Origin: an uncultured Pseudomonas sp.
GTDB lineage: Bacteria; Pseudomonadota; Gammaproteobacteria; Pseudomonadales; Pseudomonadaceae
Direction: 5' to 3'
DNA: 64,000 bases
NCBI RefSeq assembly: GCF_943846705.1
Contig: NZ_OX044366.1
Coordinates: 1,240,001 to 1,304,000, forward strand
The notes under the pieces were generated by a model that saw only the letters and a program-made list of their open reading frames with translations, was not told the origin of the DNA and did no database searches. The translations under genes and the position numbers were made by a program. Shown one piece after another: positions 56,420 to 64,000 of this stretch; position 1 is the stretch's first letter, and each line of letters opens with the position of its first letter.

Positions 56420-56433
56420 GTTCCACGTGAAAC
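56420..56433. other. parS centromere-like site
   Basis: GTTCCACGTGAAAC is the ParB-binding core (consensus TGTTYCACGTGRAACA); 14 bp with arms GTTYCAC / GTGAAAC. Several parS sites within a limited distance of oriC are normal in Pseudomonas. No second match was found by eye in this window. Confidence 0.8.
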
Positions 56434-56527
56434 CCCTATGGATGCTGGCTCTCAGCCCATGCCTAGGCATTTTCTGGGTGAGTAGGGCGGGTTGCTCAGC
56501 GCTAATTGAGCTTCCGTCCATTAAATT

Positions 56528-56548
56528 AAATGTTATGTTATAACTATT
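56528..56548. promoter_or_regulatory. Zur box upstream of the COG0523 / DUF1826 pair
   Basis: AAATGTTATGTTATAACTATT fits the gammaproteobacterial Zur operator (AAATGTTATANTATAACATTT) with few changes and lies 37 bp before the start codon. It predicts derepression when zinc is short. Confidence 0.75.
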
Positions 56549-56584
56549 ACTTGCCATGCCTGATCAACGCTGGAGTCACCTGCT

Positions 56585-57790
56585 ATGCCCAACCGCCTTC
56601 CCGTAACCGTTCTGTCCGGCTTTCTCGGTGCCGGCAAAAGCACCTTGCTTAACACCATCCTGAAAAATCGTCAGGGCTTGAAAGTTGCAGTCATCGTCAA
56701 CGATATGAGCGAAATCAACATTGATGGCAGCGAAGTTCAGCGTGATGTCAGCCTGAACCGCGCCGAAGAAAAACTCGTGGAGATGAGCAACGGCTGCATT
56801 TGCTGCACCTTGCGTGAAGACCTGCTGGAGGAGGTCAGTCGTCTGGCCAACGCTGGCCGCTTCGATTATCTGCTGATCGAGTCCACTGGCATTTCCGAGC
56901 CGTTGCCGGTGGCTGAAACCTTCACCTTCCGTGGTGAAGATGGCCAGAGCCTGGCCGATGTGGCGCGCCTGGACACCATGGTCACGGTGGTCGACGGGGT
57001 GAATTTTTTGCGTGACTTCCATGAGGCCGAGAGCCTTACCAGCCGTGGCGAATCCCTCGGCGAAGAGGATGAGCGCTCGATAACCGACCTGTTGATCGAG
57101 CAGGTGGAGTTCGCCGACGTGCTGCTGGTGAGCAAGATTGATCTGATCAGCAGTTACGAGCGTGAAGAGCTGATGGCCATTCTGCGTGGCCTCAACAGCC
57201 ACGCCGAGATTCTGCCGATGGCCATGGGCGCGGTGCCGTTGGCGAAAATCCTCAATACCGGCCGCTTCGACTTCGAGCGCGCTGCGCAGGCCCCGGGCTG
57301 GCTCAAGGAGCTGCGCGGCGAGCACATTCCCGAAACCGAGGAATACGGCATCTCTTCCAGCGTATACCGAGCGCGGCGGCCGCTGCACCCCGAGCGCTTC
57401 TTCAACTTGATTAACCGTGAATGGAGCAATGGTCGGCTGCTGCGCTCCAAGGGCTTCTTCTGGCTGGCCAGTAAGTACCAGGAGGCTGGCAGTTGGTCGC
57501 AGGCCGGCGGCCTGATGCGCCATGGGTTTGCCGGGCGCTGGTGGCGGTTTGTGCCGAAAGCACAGTGGCCGGAAGACCAGGAGGGTCTGCAGACGATCAT
57601 GCAGCACTGGCACGCCGAGGTCGGTGATTGCCGCCAGGAACTGGTGTTTATCGGCCAGAACATCGACTTCGCACAACTGACCGCTGAGCTGGACGCCTGC
57701 CTGTTAACCGATGCCGAAATGGCCTTGGGCAGTGACGCCTGGCGGACGCTGCCTGATCCGTTCGGCCCTTGGCATGAGGAGGTCGCCTGA
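56585..57790 (+). CDS. COG0523 (CobW/ZigA-type) zinc-responsive GTPase
   Basis: A 401-residue G3E GTPase: GFLGAGKSTLLN, the metal-binding GCICCTL, ESTGISEPLPVAETF and the CobW C-terminal domain (RRPLHPERFFNLI, RSKGFFWLASK). With a Zur box in front and DUF1826 behind it, it matches the zinc-starvation CobW type rather than the B12 type at 20356. It likely moves Zn(II) to a priority client. Stop overlaps the next start by one base. Confidence 0.93.
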   Translation: MPNRLPVTVLSGFLGAGKSTLLNTILKNRQGLKVAVIVNDMSEINIDGSEVQRDVSLNRAEEKLVEMSNGCICCTLREDLLEEVSRLANAGRFDYLLIESTGISEPLPVAETFTFRGEDGQSLADVARLDTMVTVVDGVNFLRDFHEAESLTSRGESLGEEDERSITDLLIEQVEFADVLLVSKIDLISSYEREELMAILRGLNSHAEILPMAMGAVPLAKILNTGRFDFERAAQAPGWLKELRGEHIPETEEYGISSSVYRARRPLHPERFFNLINREWSNGRLLRSKGFFWLASKYQEAGSWSQAGGLMRHGFAGRWWRFVPKAQWPEDQEGLQTIMQHWHAEVGDCRQELVFIGQNIDFAQLTAELDACLLTDAEMALGSDAWRTLPDPFGPWHEEVA

Positions 57791-58434
57791 TGCTGGCGCC
57801 GGTTCTGCGACCGCCGCTGCAGCAGGTCAGCAGCGAGCAGATCGAGGTGCTTGGTGAGGTGCTGCGTGATGAGGTCAACCTGGCTGTCTGGCAGCGCCAA
57901 TTGCCAGCGCCGGTCAGTGATTTCGCCACCGCCTTGCTCGCCCAGGGCGAGCCGTTGGGGCACGCCATCGTGCTGGAGCTGGGCAACCCGGAGAGTACGC
58001 CGAACCTGAGTGGGCTCGTCGATCGTTACCGCGATCTGCCGGGGCAGGCGGCCTTTGTTGCAGACATTCGCTGGCTGGTCAGTGCGTTTGCTTGCCTGTT
58101 TGACGCAAAACGCATCGGCCTGCGCCTGCGTATTCTCGACAACGCGATGTGCCCGCGTTTTCACGTCGACCATGTGCCTGTGAGGCTAATAACCAGTTAC
58201 GCAGGGGCAGGCAGTGAGTGGTTGGCCGAGGGCGTGATGGCTCGCCGTCGTCTGGGCGATCCGGCGGCTGAGCCCAGCGATGCTGCACTGATCGAGCGGG
58301 CCAAGGCTGGCGATGTGTTGTTGGCCAAAGGCGAGCGCTGGATCGGTAATGAAGGGGCTGGGCTGATCCACCGCTCGCCGTCGCCCGCGTTGGCTGAGCG
58401 GCGTTTGTTACTGACTCTGGATTGGTTGGCCTAG
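57790..58434 (+). CDS. DUF1826 protein, partner of the zinc GTPase
   Basis: A 214-residue DUF1826 protein; core blocks are WQRQLPAPVSDFATALL, RLRILDNAMCPRFHVDHVPVRLITSYAG and KGERWIGNEGAGLIHRSP, with conserved Cys/His/Asp that could bind metal. It is coupled to the upstream GTPase through TGATG. DUF1826 is regularly Zur-regulated with COG0523; biochemical role unknown. Its 3' end overlaps the converging gene by 4 bp. Confidence 0.9.
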   Translation: MLAPVLRPPLQQVSSEQIEVLGEVLRDEVNLAVWQRQLPAPVSDFATALLAQGEPLGHAIVLELGNPESTPNLSGLVDRYRDLPGQAAFVADIRWLVSAFACLFDAKRIGLRLRILDNAMCPRFHVDHVPVRLITSYAGAGSEWLAEGVMARRRLGDPAAEPSDAALIERAKAGDVLLAKGERWIGNEGAGLIHRSPSPALAERRLLLTLDWLA

Positions 58435-58784
58435 CGCGCCATCCACACGCCTCTGCTCTGCTTCTCGCAGAAGGGCTTGAGGTAGGTGGCGTCGCTGGCG
58501 ACACCGTAATAGTGCACGTCCTGTTTGTAGAGTGTGCCGCCGACCGTGGCGTTACGGCAGACGCCGAAGGAGCCCATGGGGCACTGCTCGACAAACTCGA
58601 CGGCGACCTTCTGCCCTTGTAGCTGCGGCTGGCAGAAACCGGTGCGAAACAGGTTGGGCGGGATGCTGCGGTTTTGCTGGCAGACCTTCACATCCAAGCG
58701 CTCGGCCTGGCTACGCACCACGCAGGCTTCACCCCAGGCCAGGCTGGACACAGTAAACAGACTTAGCAGCAGAAAAACGCGCAT
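58431..58784 (-). CDS. Small secreted cysteine-containing protein
   Basis: A 117-residue protein with a signal peptide (MRVFLLLSLFTVSSLAWG, cut near residue 19) and six cysteines in the mature chain, so disulfides in the periplasm are likely. I do not recognise the family. It converges on DUF1826 with a 4-bp overlap of stop codons. Confidence 0.75.
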   Translation of the reverse strand: MRVFLLLSLFTVSSLAWGEACVVRSQAERLDVKVCQQNRSIPPNLFRTGFCQPQLQGQKVAVEFVEQCPMGSFGVCRNATVGGTLYKQDVHYYGVASDATYLKPFCEKQSRGVWMAR

Positions 58785-58928
58785 TGAGCGACCCTCTGAA
58801 AATATGCCGGCGACTCTAGCACGCAGGCTTTAATCAGTCTGCGGGCTGCGTTGGGGGTGGCGCGGCTAGGGCGGTAGAATGGCCACAGCCGCCACCTTCC
58901 TTGCCGATGGACAACACAACCTGCGCCC

Positions 58929-59897
58929 ATGCTGAAAAATATCCCCACCCATGTTATTGCCGGCCCGCTCGGTGCCGGCAAGACCAGCCTGATTGGCCAT
59001 TTGTTGGCGCAACGGCCCGGCCACGAGCGCTGGGCGGTGCTGATCAATGAGTTCGGCCTGATCGGCCTCGACGCGGCCCTGCTGGCAACTGATGACGACG
59101 GCGTTGCCCTCGGCGAGGTGGCGGGCGGCTGCCTGTGTTGCGTCAATGGTGTGCCCTTTCAGGTCGGCTTAAGCCGCCTGCTGCGCCAGGCCAGGCCGGA
59201 TCGGCTGCTGATCGAGCCGTCTGGTTTAGGTCATCCCCTGCAATTACTCGAACAACTGCGCCAAGCGCCCTGGGCTGGCGTGCTGGCGGTGCAGCCGCCC
59301 TTGCTGGTGCTGGACGCCCAGGCGCTGGCCGCCGGTGAAGCCCTGCCGCAGAGTCAGCAGGCAACGCTGAACTGTGCCGGGCTGTTGCTGCTGAACAAGG
59401 CCGAAGGCTTGGACCAAGCGACTAAAGTGCGAATCCAGGCGCAGCTGCCGGCACGCCCGTTGTATTGGACCCGCCAGGGCCAGCTGCCGTTGGCGCAACT
59501 GCCCGGCTTTAATGCTCAGGCCCAGGCCCAGGCCGATGCGCTGATTGAGTTGGCGGATGCTGCTGCGCCGTTGCCGCAGCTATGGCGCCGCCCAAGTGAG
59601 CCGATTTGTCAGATTCAGCAGCAGGCCGAAGGCTGGAGCATCGGCTGGCGTTGGCACCCCAGCCAGCAGTTTGAGCGGGTGCAGGTTGAACAATGGCTCA
59701 GTCGTTTGCCCTGGCAGCGCGCCAAGTTGGTGCTGCACACCAATGCCGGCTGGCTGTCCGCCAATGCCTTGAATGGCCAGGTCGTGCATTGGCGCAACAG
59801 CGAATGGCGCAAGGACTCGCGCCTGGAGCTGATTTTTAGCGAAGCGCAGGACAGCGCTGCCTTGCAGCGAGGGTTTGCCCAGTGCCGTCTGCCTTGA
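58929..59897 (+). CDS. COG0523 (CobW-like) GTPase, third in the window
   Basis: A 322-residue G3E GTPase: THVIAGPLGAGKTSLIGHLL, metal motif GCLCCVN and IEPSGLGHPLQLLEQL. The C-terminal half is shorter than in the two other COG0523 proteins and lacks a His-rich loop. It lies near the Zur-controlled pair, as similar genes do in P. aeruginosa, but no Zur box is visible in front of it. Confidence 0.9.
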   Translation: MLKNIPTHVIAGPLGAGKTSLIGHLLAQRPGHERWAVLINEFGLIGLDAALLATDDDGVALGEVAGGCLCCVNGVPFQVGLSRLLRQARPDRLLIEPSGLGHPLQLLEQLRQAPWAGVLAVQPPLLVLDAQALAAGEALPQSQQATLNCAGLLLLNKAEGLDQATKVRIQAQLPARPLYWTRQGQLPLAQLPGFNAQAQAQADALIELADAAAPLPQLWRRPSEPICQIQQQAEGWSIGWRWHPSQQFERVQVEQWLSRLPWQRAKLVLHTNAGWLSANALNGQVVHWRNSEWRKDSRLELIFSEAQDSAALQRGFAQCRLP

Positions 59898-59953
59898 GGC
59901 GCAAGGCTGGCGACTCTTGATAAACTGCGCGCACTTTTTTCTGGATAAGCCCC

Positions 59954-60832
59954 ATGCAACTGCTTTCTTGGTCTCACGACTGCTCGGCCGGCTTCACCCT
60001 GCGCGGCTGGCACTCGCCACCTTCGGGTAAGCCGTTGCTGCATTTTCTGCATGGCAACGGTTATTGCGGGCGGGTGTATACACCGCTGCTGCAGGCGCTG
60101 GCCGAGGATTTCGACCTGTGGCTGTGCGACGTGCAGGGCCATGGCGAGAGTGATCATGGCGGGCGTTTTCACGGCTGGAACCGCAGTGCCGAGCTGGCGC
60201 TGGAGGCGTTTGCGCTGGGGCGTGAGCGTTTTGCCGATGCCCCGGTGTTTGCCGTGGGCCACAGCTTTGGCGGGGTGTTGACCGGGCTGATGCTGGCCCA
60301 GCAGCCGCAGCTGTTTCAGCGCGCGGTGTTGCTCGACCCGGTGCTGTTCAGCCCTGCGATGATTGGGGTCATGGCGCTGTCCGATGTGGTCGGCCTGAAC
60401 CGCCGTACCACCCTGGCCAGTAAGGCCCTGAAGCGCCGCAGCAGCTGGCCGGATCGCGCCGCCGCCCATGCCGCACTGCACGGCCGGGGCATGTTTCGCG
60501 GCTGGACCGAAGAGGCGTTTACCGCCTATATCCAGCACGCCTTGAAAGACAGCGAGCAGGGTGTCGAGCTGAAGTGCCGGCCAAGTCGTGAGGCGGATAT
60601 CTTCAGCTCCTTTCCCAAGCGTCTGTGGTCGTCCCTGGGCAAAGTCAGCACCCCGACTCAGGTGCTGTACGGCCAGCACAGTTACCCTTTTGTGGCCAAG
60701 TCAGTGGCGCGCTGGTGCGCCCGCAATGCGCATGTCAGCGCCCATGTGGTGGCGGGTGGGCATTGCTTTATGCAGGAGCAGCCGGTCGACAGCGCGGCTC
60801 GCGTGGTGCACTTTCTGTTGCAGCGTGATTAG
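59954..60832 (+). CDS. Alpha/beta-fold hydrolase
   Basis: A 292-residue hydrolase: oxyanion region HFLHGNGYCGRVY, acid/turn DVQGHGESD, nucleophile elbow VGHSFGG and the late histidine GGHCFMQEQP. It belongs to the lipase/epoxide-hydrolase-like group. Substrate unknown; no signal peptide. Confidence 0.9.
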   Translation: MQLLSWSHDCSAGFTLRGWHSPPSGKPLLHFLHGNGYCGRVYTPLLQALAEDFDLWLCDVQGHGESDHGGRFHGWNRSAELALEAFALGRERFADAPVFAVGHSFGGVLTGLMLAQQPQLFQRAVLLDPVLFSPAMIGVMALSDVVGLNRRTTLASKALKRRSSWPDRAAAHAALHGRGMFRGWTEEAFTAYIQHALKDSEQGVELKCRPSREADIFSSFPKRLWSSLGKVSTPTQVLYGQHSYPFVAKSVARWCARNAHVSAHVVAGGHCFMQEQPVDSAARVVHFLLQRD

Positions 60833-60918
60833 CCCTCGATGAGCGCGAGGCTGTGCGCGTTGTCGGTGCTGGCCGCCATTGAGTCGGTCTAAGCAGGCCT
60901 ATTTTTCAAGGAGTTTCC

Positions 60919-61701
60919 ATGATGCGTTGGTTGTGTGCCGCCTTGTTGTGTGTCGCCGGTCAAGCTTCTGCTCTCGAATGGCTGGATCAGCCCGCAGTGG
61001 CCAAGGTGTTTGAGGACGCGGGGGTGCAGGGCACCTTTGTCCTCCACGAGGTGGGCAGCGAGCAGGTGCAGGGGTATAACCGCCAACGAGCCGAAACCCG
61101 CTACCTGCCAGCGTCCACCTTCAAAATCCCGAATACTCTGATTGGCCTTTCGACTGGGGCGGTTAGCAGTGTTGATGAGGTGTTCCCCTACGACGGTGAG
61201 CCTAAATTCCTCAAAGCCTGGGAGCACGACATGGGCCTGCGTGAGGCGCTCAAGGTGTCCAACGTAGCGGTCTATCAGGTGCTGGCGCGGCGCGTTGGTT
61301 TAACCACAATGCGCAGTCAGGTCGCGGCGCTGGATTACGGTAATGCTGAGATCGGTGAGCAAGTCGATCAGTTCTGGCTCAAGGGGCCATTAGCAATCAG
61401 CGCGGTTGAGCAAACCCAGTTCCTCGCGCGCCTGGCCCAAGGTCAGTTAGCCATTGCTGAGGATATTCAGGTGACGGTGCGTGAGATCAGTTTGCTTGAA
61501 GAGCAGAGCGGCTGGCGCCTGTATGGCAAGACCGGCTGGGCAACCGCCGTCAAACCGGGTGTTGGCTGGTGGGTGGGCTGGCTGGAGCAAGCAGGTAGGG
61601 TCTACAGCTTTGCCCTGAATATGCCGATGAACGACTTGCAGGATGCCGGCAAACGCGTCGAATTGGGCAAAGCCAGCCTCAAGGCACTCGGCCTGTTGTA
61701 G
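60919..61701 (+). CDS. Class D beta-lactamase, OXA-50-like
   Basis: A 260-residue exported serine beta-lactamase. Signal peptide to about residue 18, active site S66-T-F-K69 (Lys expected to be carboxylated), S114-N-V116, Y140-G-N142, a conserved W153 and K204-T-G206. Long blocks (GLSTGAV, KAWEHDM, LGWWVGW-like, GKRVELGKASLKALG) match the chromosomal OXA-50 (PoxB) group of P. aeruginosa. It is probably intrinsic, not acquired: no mobile element flanks it. Resistance level cannot be judged from sequence. Confidence 0.95.
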   Translation: MMRWLCAALLCVAGQASALEWLDQPAVAKVFEDAGVQGTFVLHEVGSEQVQGYNRQRAETRYLPASTFKIPNTLIGLSTGAVSSVDEVFPYDGEPKFLKAWEHDMGLREALKVSNVAVYQVLARRVGLTTMRSQVAALDYGNAEIGEQVDQFWLKGPLAISAVEQTQFLARLAQGQLAIAEDIQVTVREISLLEEQSGWRLYGKTGWATAVKPGVGWWVGWLEQAGRVYSFALNMPMNDLQDAGKRVELGKASLKALGLL

Positions 61702-61705
61702 CGAC

Positions 61706-62110
61706 TTAGTGCGGCGAGCTGTCGTCATCCCTGCGCGGATGCTGGCTGCGCCATTGCTGCATCTCGATCACCTGAGCGTTGGCTGCTGGCGGCTCACGAA
61801 ACGGATGCGGGGCCAGCTCAATCCGACCCAGCTGTTTGCCAAACAGGGTGATGCTGCCGATATGCCGCTGCTCGCCGGTTACGGTGAACTCGAAACCATA
61901 CACCCGCGCCAGGCGTTTGCGCCCGCGGGCATCGGGCAGCAGCGCGAGCCGGCGCAGGGCAACATTGCCGTCGAGCAGTTCGATATCGGCCTTGGCGCAG
62001 TGTTGCTGCACCAGCGTTAGCGCCCGCTCGCGCAAGCCATGGGCATGCCACAGCCAGGCGCAGGCGGTGGCGAACAGCATCAGCAGAAATACATCGAAGA
62101 GGTCGATCAT
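61706..62110 (-). CDS. DUF3301 membrane-anchored protein
   Basis: A 134-residue protein with one N-terminal membrane helix (MIDLFDVFLLMLFATACAWLW) and the DUF3301 blocks LVQQHCAKADIELLDGNVALRRL and RVYGFEFTVTGEQRHIGSITLFG. Function unknown. Converges on the beta-lactamase gene with a 4-bp gap and runs 28 bp after the thioesterase. Confidence 0.88.
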   Translation of the reverse strand: MIDLFDVFLLMLFATACAWLWHAHGLRERALTLVQQHCAKADIELLDGNVALRRLALLPDARGRKRLARVYGFEFTVTGEQRHIGSITLFGKQLGRIELAPHPFREPPAANAQVIEMQQWRSQHPRRDDDSSPH

Positions 62111-62138
62111 CGCAGCTCCAGCAGCAGGGCGTTATGCC

Positions 62139-62624
62139 TCAGGCTTCTGCTTGGTTAAGCGCCTCATAGCGCTGTTGCAGTTCGTGGCGAATTTGCCGGC
62201 GCTGCTGACCTTGGCGTTGCCGGCGCAGACCGTCCGGCGTGTCCGGGCTCAGGCTTGGAATGACCACCGGCTTGCGCTCTTCATCGACCGCGACCATGGT
62301 GAAAAAGCAGCTGTTGGTATGGCGTACCGAGCGTTCGCGGATATTTTCCGTGATGACCTTGATGCCGACTTCCATCGAGGTGCGCCCGGTGTAGTTGACT
62401 GAGGCGAGAAAGGTCACCAGTTCGCCGACATGGATCGGCTGGCGGAAAATCACCTGATCCACCGAAAGGGTCACCACGTAGCAGCCGGCATAGCGGCTGG
62501 CGCAGGCGTAGGCGACTTCATCGAGGTACTTGAGCAGGGTGCCGCCGTGAACATTGCCGGAAAAATTGGCCATGTCTGGGGTCATCAGGACGGTCATCGA
62601 CAGCTGGGCGGTTCCGGCTTGCAT
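62139..62624 (-). CDS. Acyl-CoA thioesterase (hotdog fold, YciA/BFIT type)
   Basis: A 161-residue hotdog protein: MTPDMANFSGNVHGGTLLKYLDEVAYACASRYAG carries the active-site Asn/His/Gly-Gly and Asp, followed by VDQVIFRQPIHVGE and NSCFFTMVAVDEERKPV. It hydrolyses acyl-CoA esters. The C-terminal ~35 residues are a charged helix. Confidence 0.92.
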   Translation of the reverse strand: MQAGTAQLSMTVLMTPDMANFSGNVHGGTLLKYLDEVAYACASRYAGCYVVTLSVDQVIFRQPIHVGELVTFLASVNYTGRTSMEVGIKVITENIRERSVRHTNSCFFTMVAVDEERKPVVIPSLSPDTPDGLRRQRQGQQRRQIRHELQQRYEALNQAEA

Positions 62625-62934
62625 AGGGCACTCTGTGACGGGTTGATCGAGCGGGTGAAATGCACTGACGCACGATAAGCCCGCTACGGTACTGGTTGCG
62701 GCAAAGCATAAGCAAGCGGCTTGCCGCGCTGCTGGAGGATGCGGGTCACTGCCCTGCAGCGAGGCAGCGCGGGTTATTTACCGGCCGAAGGGCCGAAGCC
62801 GATATTCAGGGTGGTGTGGCTGCTCAGGTCTGTGGATTAGCTCCTGCAAGCCTACGCATGGGGCTTGGGGCGCTACAGGCGTCGGGTTTACAGGTTTAGC
62901 GTTGCAGGTTTCAGGCGGTGCTCGGCACTGGCGG
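62625..62934. other. 310-bp gap with nothing supported
   Basis: Between the thioesterase start and the end of the GGDEF-EAL gene. I see no convincing ORF, RNA, terminator with T-run or family repeat. Confidence 0.5.
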
Positions 62935-64000
62935 CTAGTCGCGCCTATGAGTGTCTGACGAGTGCTGAAGGTACTCTGCAATCCAGCGTTGCAGGTCATC
63001 CAGCGGCATGGGCTTGGCAAAGAAAAACCCTTGAATGTGGTGGCAGCCCAACGCCTGTAGACGCATCACCTCAAGCTCGGTTTCTGCGCCTTCAGCGATG
63101 ACCCGCATGCCCAGGTCGTGGCCGATATTGATGATCACGCGCGCGATCAGGTCGTCACCGTCGCTCAGCGGTGTGACAAAGCATCGATCGAGTTTGAGGG
63201 CGTCAAAAGGCAGCACGTGCAGGCGGTTCAATGAGGAATAGCCGGTACCAAAGTCGTCCAAATGAAACTTAAAGCCGAGGTCGACCAAGCGGCGCATGGT
63301 CGGCAGGATCTCTGTGCTGGATTCAGCCACCATGCTCTCGGTCAACTCCAAATGCAGCGCAGCGGCGGGTAAGTCATAACGCTGCAGGCAGTCGTTCAGG
63401 TCCGCCACCAGATCGCTGTCGCGGAACTGGCGGATCGATAAATTCACGTTGCACGCCAAATCTGGGTAATCGGCGCGCAACCGTCTCAGTGCTGCCCCGG
63501 CTTGGTCGAAAACCAAGCGGCCCAGCGTGGCGATCATCCCGGTTTCTTCGGCAATCTGGATAAACTCACCGGGTGGAATGTATTCACCCTCAAAGTTCCA
63601 GCGGCACAAGGCTTCCATGCCGACTAGGGTACTGTTCTGCGCATCGACAATCGGCTGAAACCAGACTTCTAATTGCTCGGCCTGCAGGGTCGTGTGCAAG
63701 GCCTGTTCAAGGCACATGCGCCGCGATGCTTGAATCAGCAGGCCGCGATCGAAGACCGCGATTTGGCCTTTGCCGCGGCGCTTGGCTTCATACAGCGCCA
63801 GGTCGGCATTGCGCAGCGTGTCTTCCTTGCTGAGCGTGGCATCCACCGCGGTGAGGCCGGCCGAGGCGCGAATACTGATCTGCTGCCCCTGGTAGCGGAT
63901 GGGCTGTTCCAGCGCCCTCAGCAGGCGTTCGGCCAATGGCAGTGCCTTGAGTGGTTCGATGCCCTCAAACAAAATGGCAAATTCGTCGCCCCCCAGGCGG
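62935..64000 (-). CDS. GGDEF-EAL protein, cyclic-di-GMP signalling (5' part outside the window)
   Basis: The visible 355 residues begin at the GGDEF motif itself (RLGGDEFAILF at the window edge) and run through the rest of that domain and a full EAL domain: EALCRW, NLSIRQF, ELTESMV, DDFGTGYSSL, KLDRCFV, AEGAETE and QGFFFAKPMP. The EAL domain keeps the catalytic residues, so phosphodiesterase activity is likely; the GGDEF motif is intact as well. The sensory N-terminus is not visible. Confidence 0.95.
   Translation of the reverse strand, partial: RLGGDEFAILFEGIEPLKALPLAERLLRALEQPIRYQGQQISIRASAGLTAVDATLSKEDTLRNADLALYEAKRRGKGQIAVFDRGLLIQASRRMCLEQALHTTLQAEQLEVWFQPIVDAQNSTLVGMEALCRWNFEGEYIPPGEFIQIAEETGMIATLGRLVFDQAGAALRRLRADYPDLACNVNLSIRQFRDSDLVADLNDCLQRYDLPAAALHLELTESMVAESSTEILPTMRRLVDLGFKFHLDDFGTGYSSLNRLHVLPFDALKLDRCFVTPLSDGDDLIARVIINIGHDLGMRVIAEGAETELEVMRLQALGCHHIQGFFFAKPMPLDDLQRWIAEYLQHSSDTHRRD

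Noticed and set aside
62778..63020. 80-codon minus-strand ORF before the GGDEF-EAL gene end
   Set aside because: It overlaps the EAL gene in another frame and has no family features.

Overview
The window is a stretch of Pseudomonas chromosome close to the replication origin. The left part has the order mnmE-mnmG-rsmG-parA-parB-atpIBEFHAGDC-glmU-glmR-glmS, which in Pseudomonas lies a few kb from oriC. A class D beta-lactamase resembling the chromosomal OXA-50 type, Pseudomonas REP-type palindromes and an aerobic (CobG-type) cobalamin pathway agree with this. The species cannot be fixed from sequence alone.

Layout. 1-6042: tRNA modification (mnmE partial, mnmG), 16S rRNA methylation (rsmG) and chromosome segregation (parA, parB). 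A cluster of DnaA boxes lies between mnmE and mnmG. 6088-13390: the complete F1Fo ATP synthase operon with a clear sigma-70 promoter and a terminator. 13474-17599: UDP-GlcNAc supply (glmU, DeoR-type glmR, glmS), then an empty attTn7 site, a small conserved-type ORF and a DUF1275 membrane protein. 18640-36539: a large aerobic cobalamin region with two B12 riboswitches. cobE-cobM run leftward. cobW-cobN-chlD-cobF run rightward behind riboswitch 1. cobG-cobH-cobI-cobJ run leftward behind riboswitch 2. cobL-cobK and a thioredoxin-like [2Fe-2S] ferredoxin run rightward. A secreted nuclease sits inside this region. 36718-38650: a bufferin-type copper-peptide cluster (BufA2-like precursor, DUF692 MNIO enzyme, DUF2063 partner). 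38730-47494: a cyclopropane fatty acid synthase, a DctB/DctD-type two-component pair, a sigma-54 promoter with two upstream palindromes, and a TAXI-TRAP transporter with a DUF1850 protein. 47655-50341: a periplasmic binding-like protein and a BCCT transporter. 50486-53253: an AT-rich island of two leftward genes (HNH-like and HEPN-like) separated by an integron attC-like site and bracketed by inverted repeats of about 285 bp. 53316-64000: DEDDh exonuclease and CBS/DUF294 protein, a parS site, a Zur box with a COG0523 zinc GTPase and DUF1826, a second COG0523 GTPase, an alpha/beta hydrolase, the OXA-50-like enzyme, a DUF3301 protein, a thioesterase and a partial GGDEF-EAL protein.

Most notable points. 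(1) Both cobalamin riboswitches carry a copy of the same ~145-bp interspersed repeat, each in the loop of a different peripheral hairpin and in the same orientation relative to the transcript. (2) chlD carries an A AAA AAG slippery site plus a 9-bp stem, so one gene should give both a short ChlI-like and a long ChlI-VWA cobaltochelatase subunit. (3) The HEPN/HNH pair looks like an orphan integron cassette array. (4) A bufferin cluster is present. (5) A parS site lies at 56.4 kb, in the same window as parAB. (6) Palindromic GTAGGRTGGG-type repeats fill many intergenic gaps.
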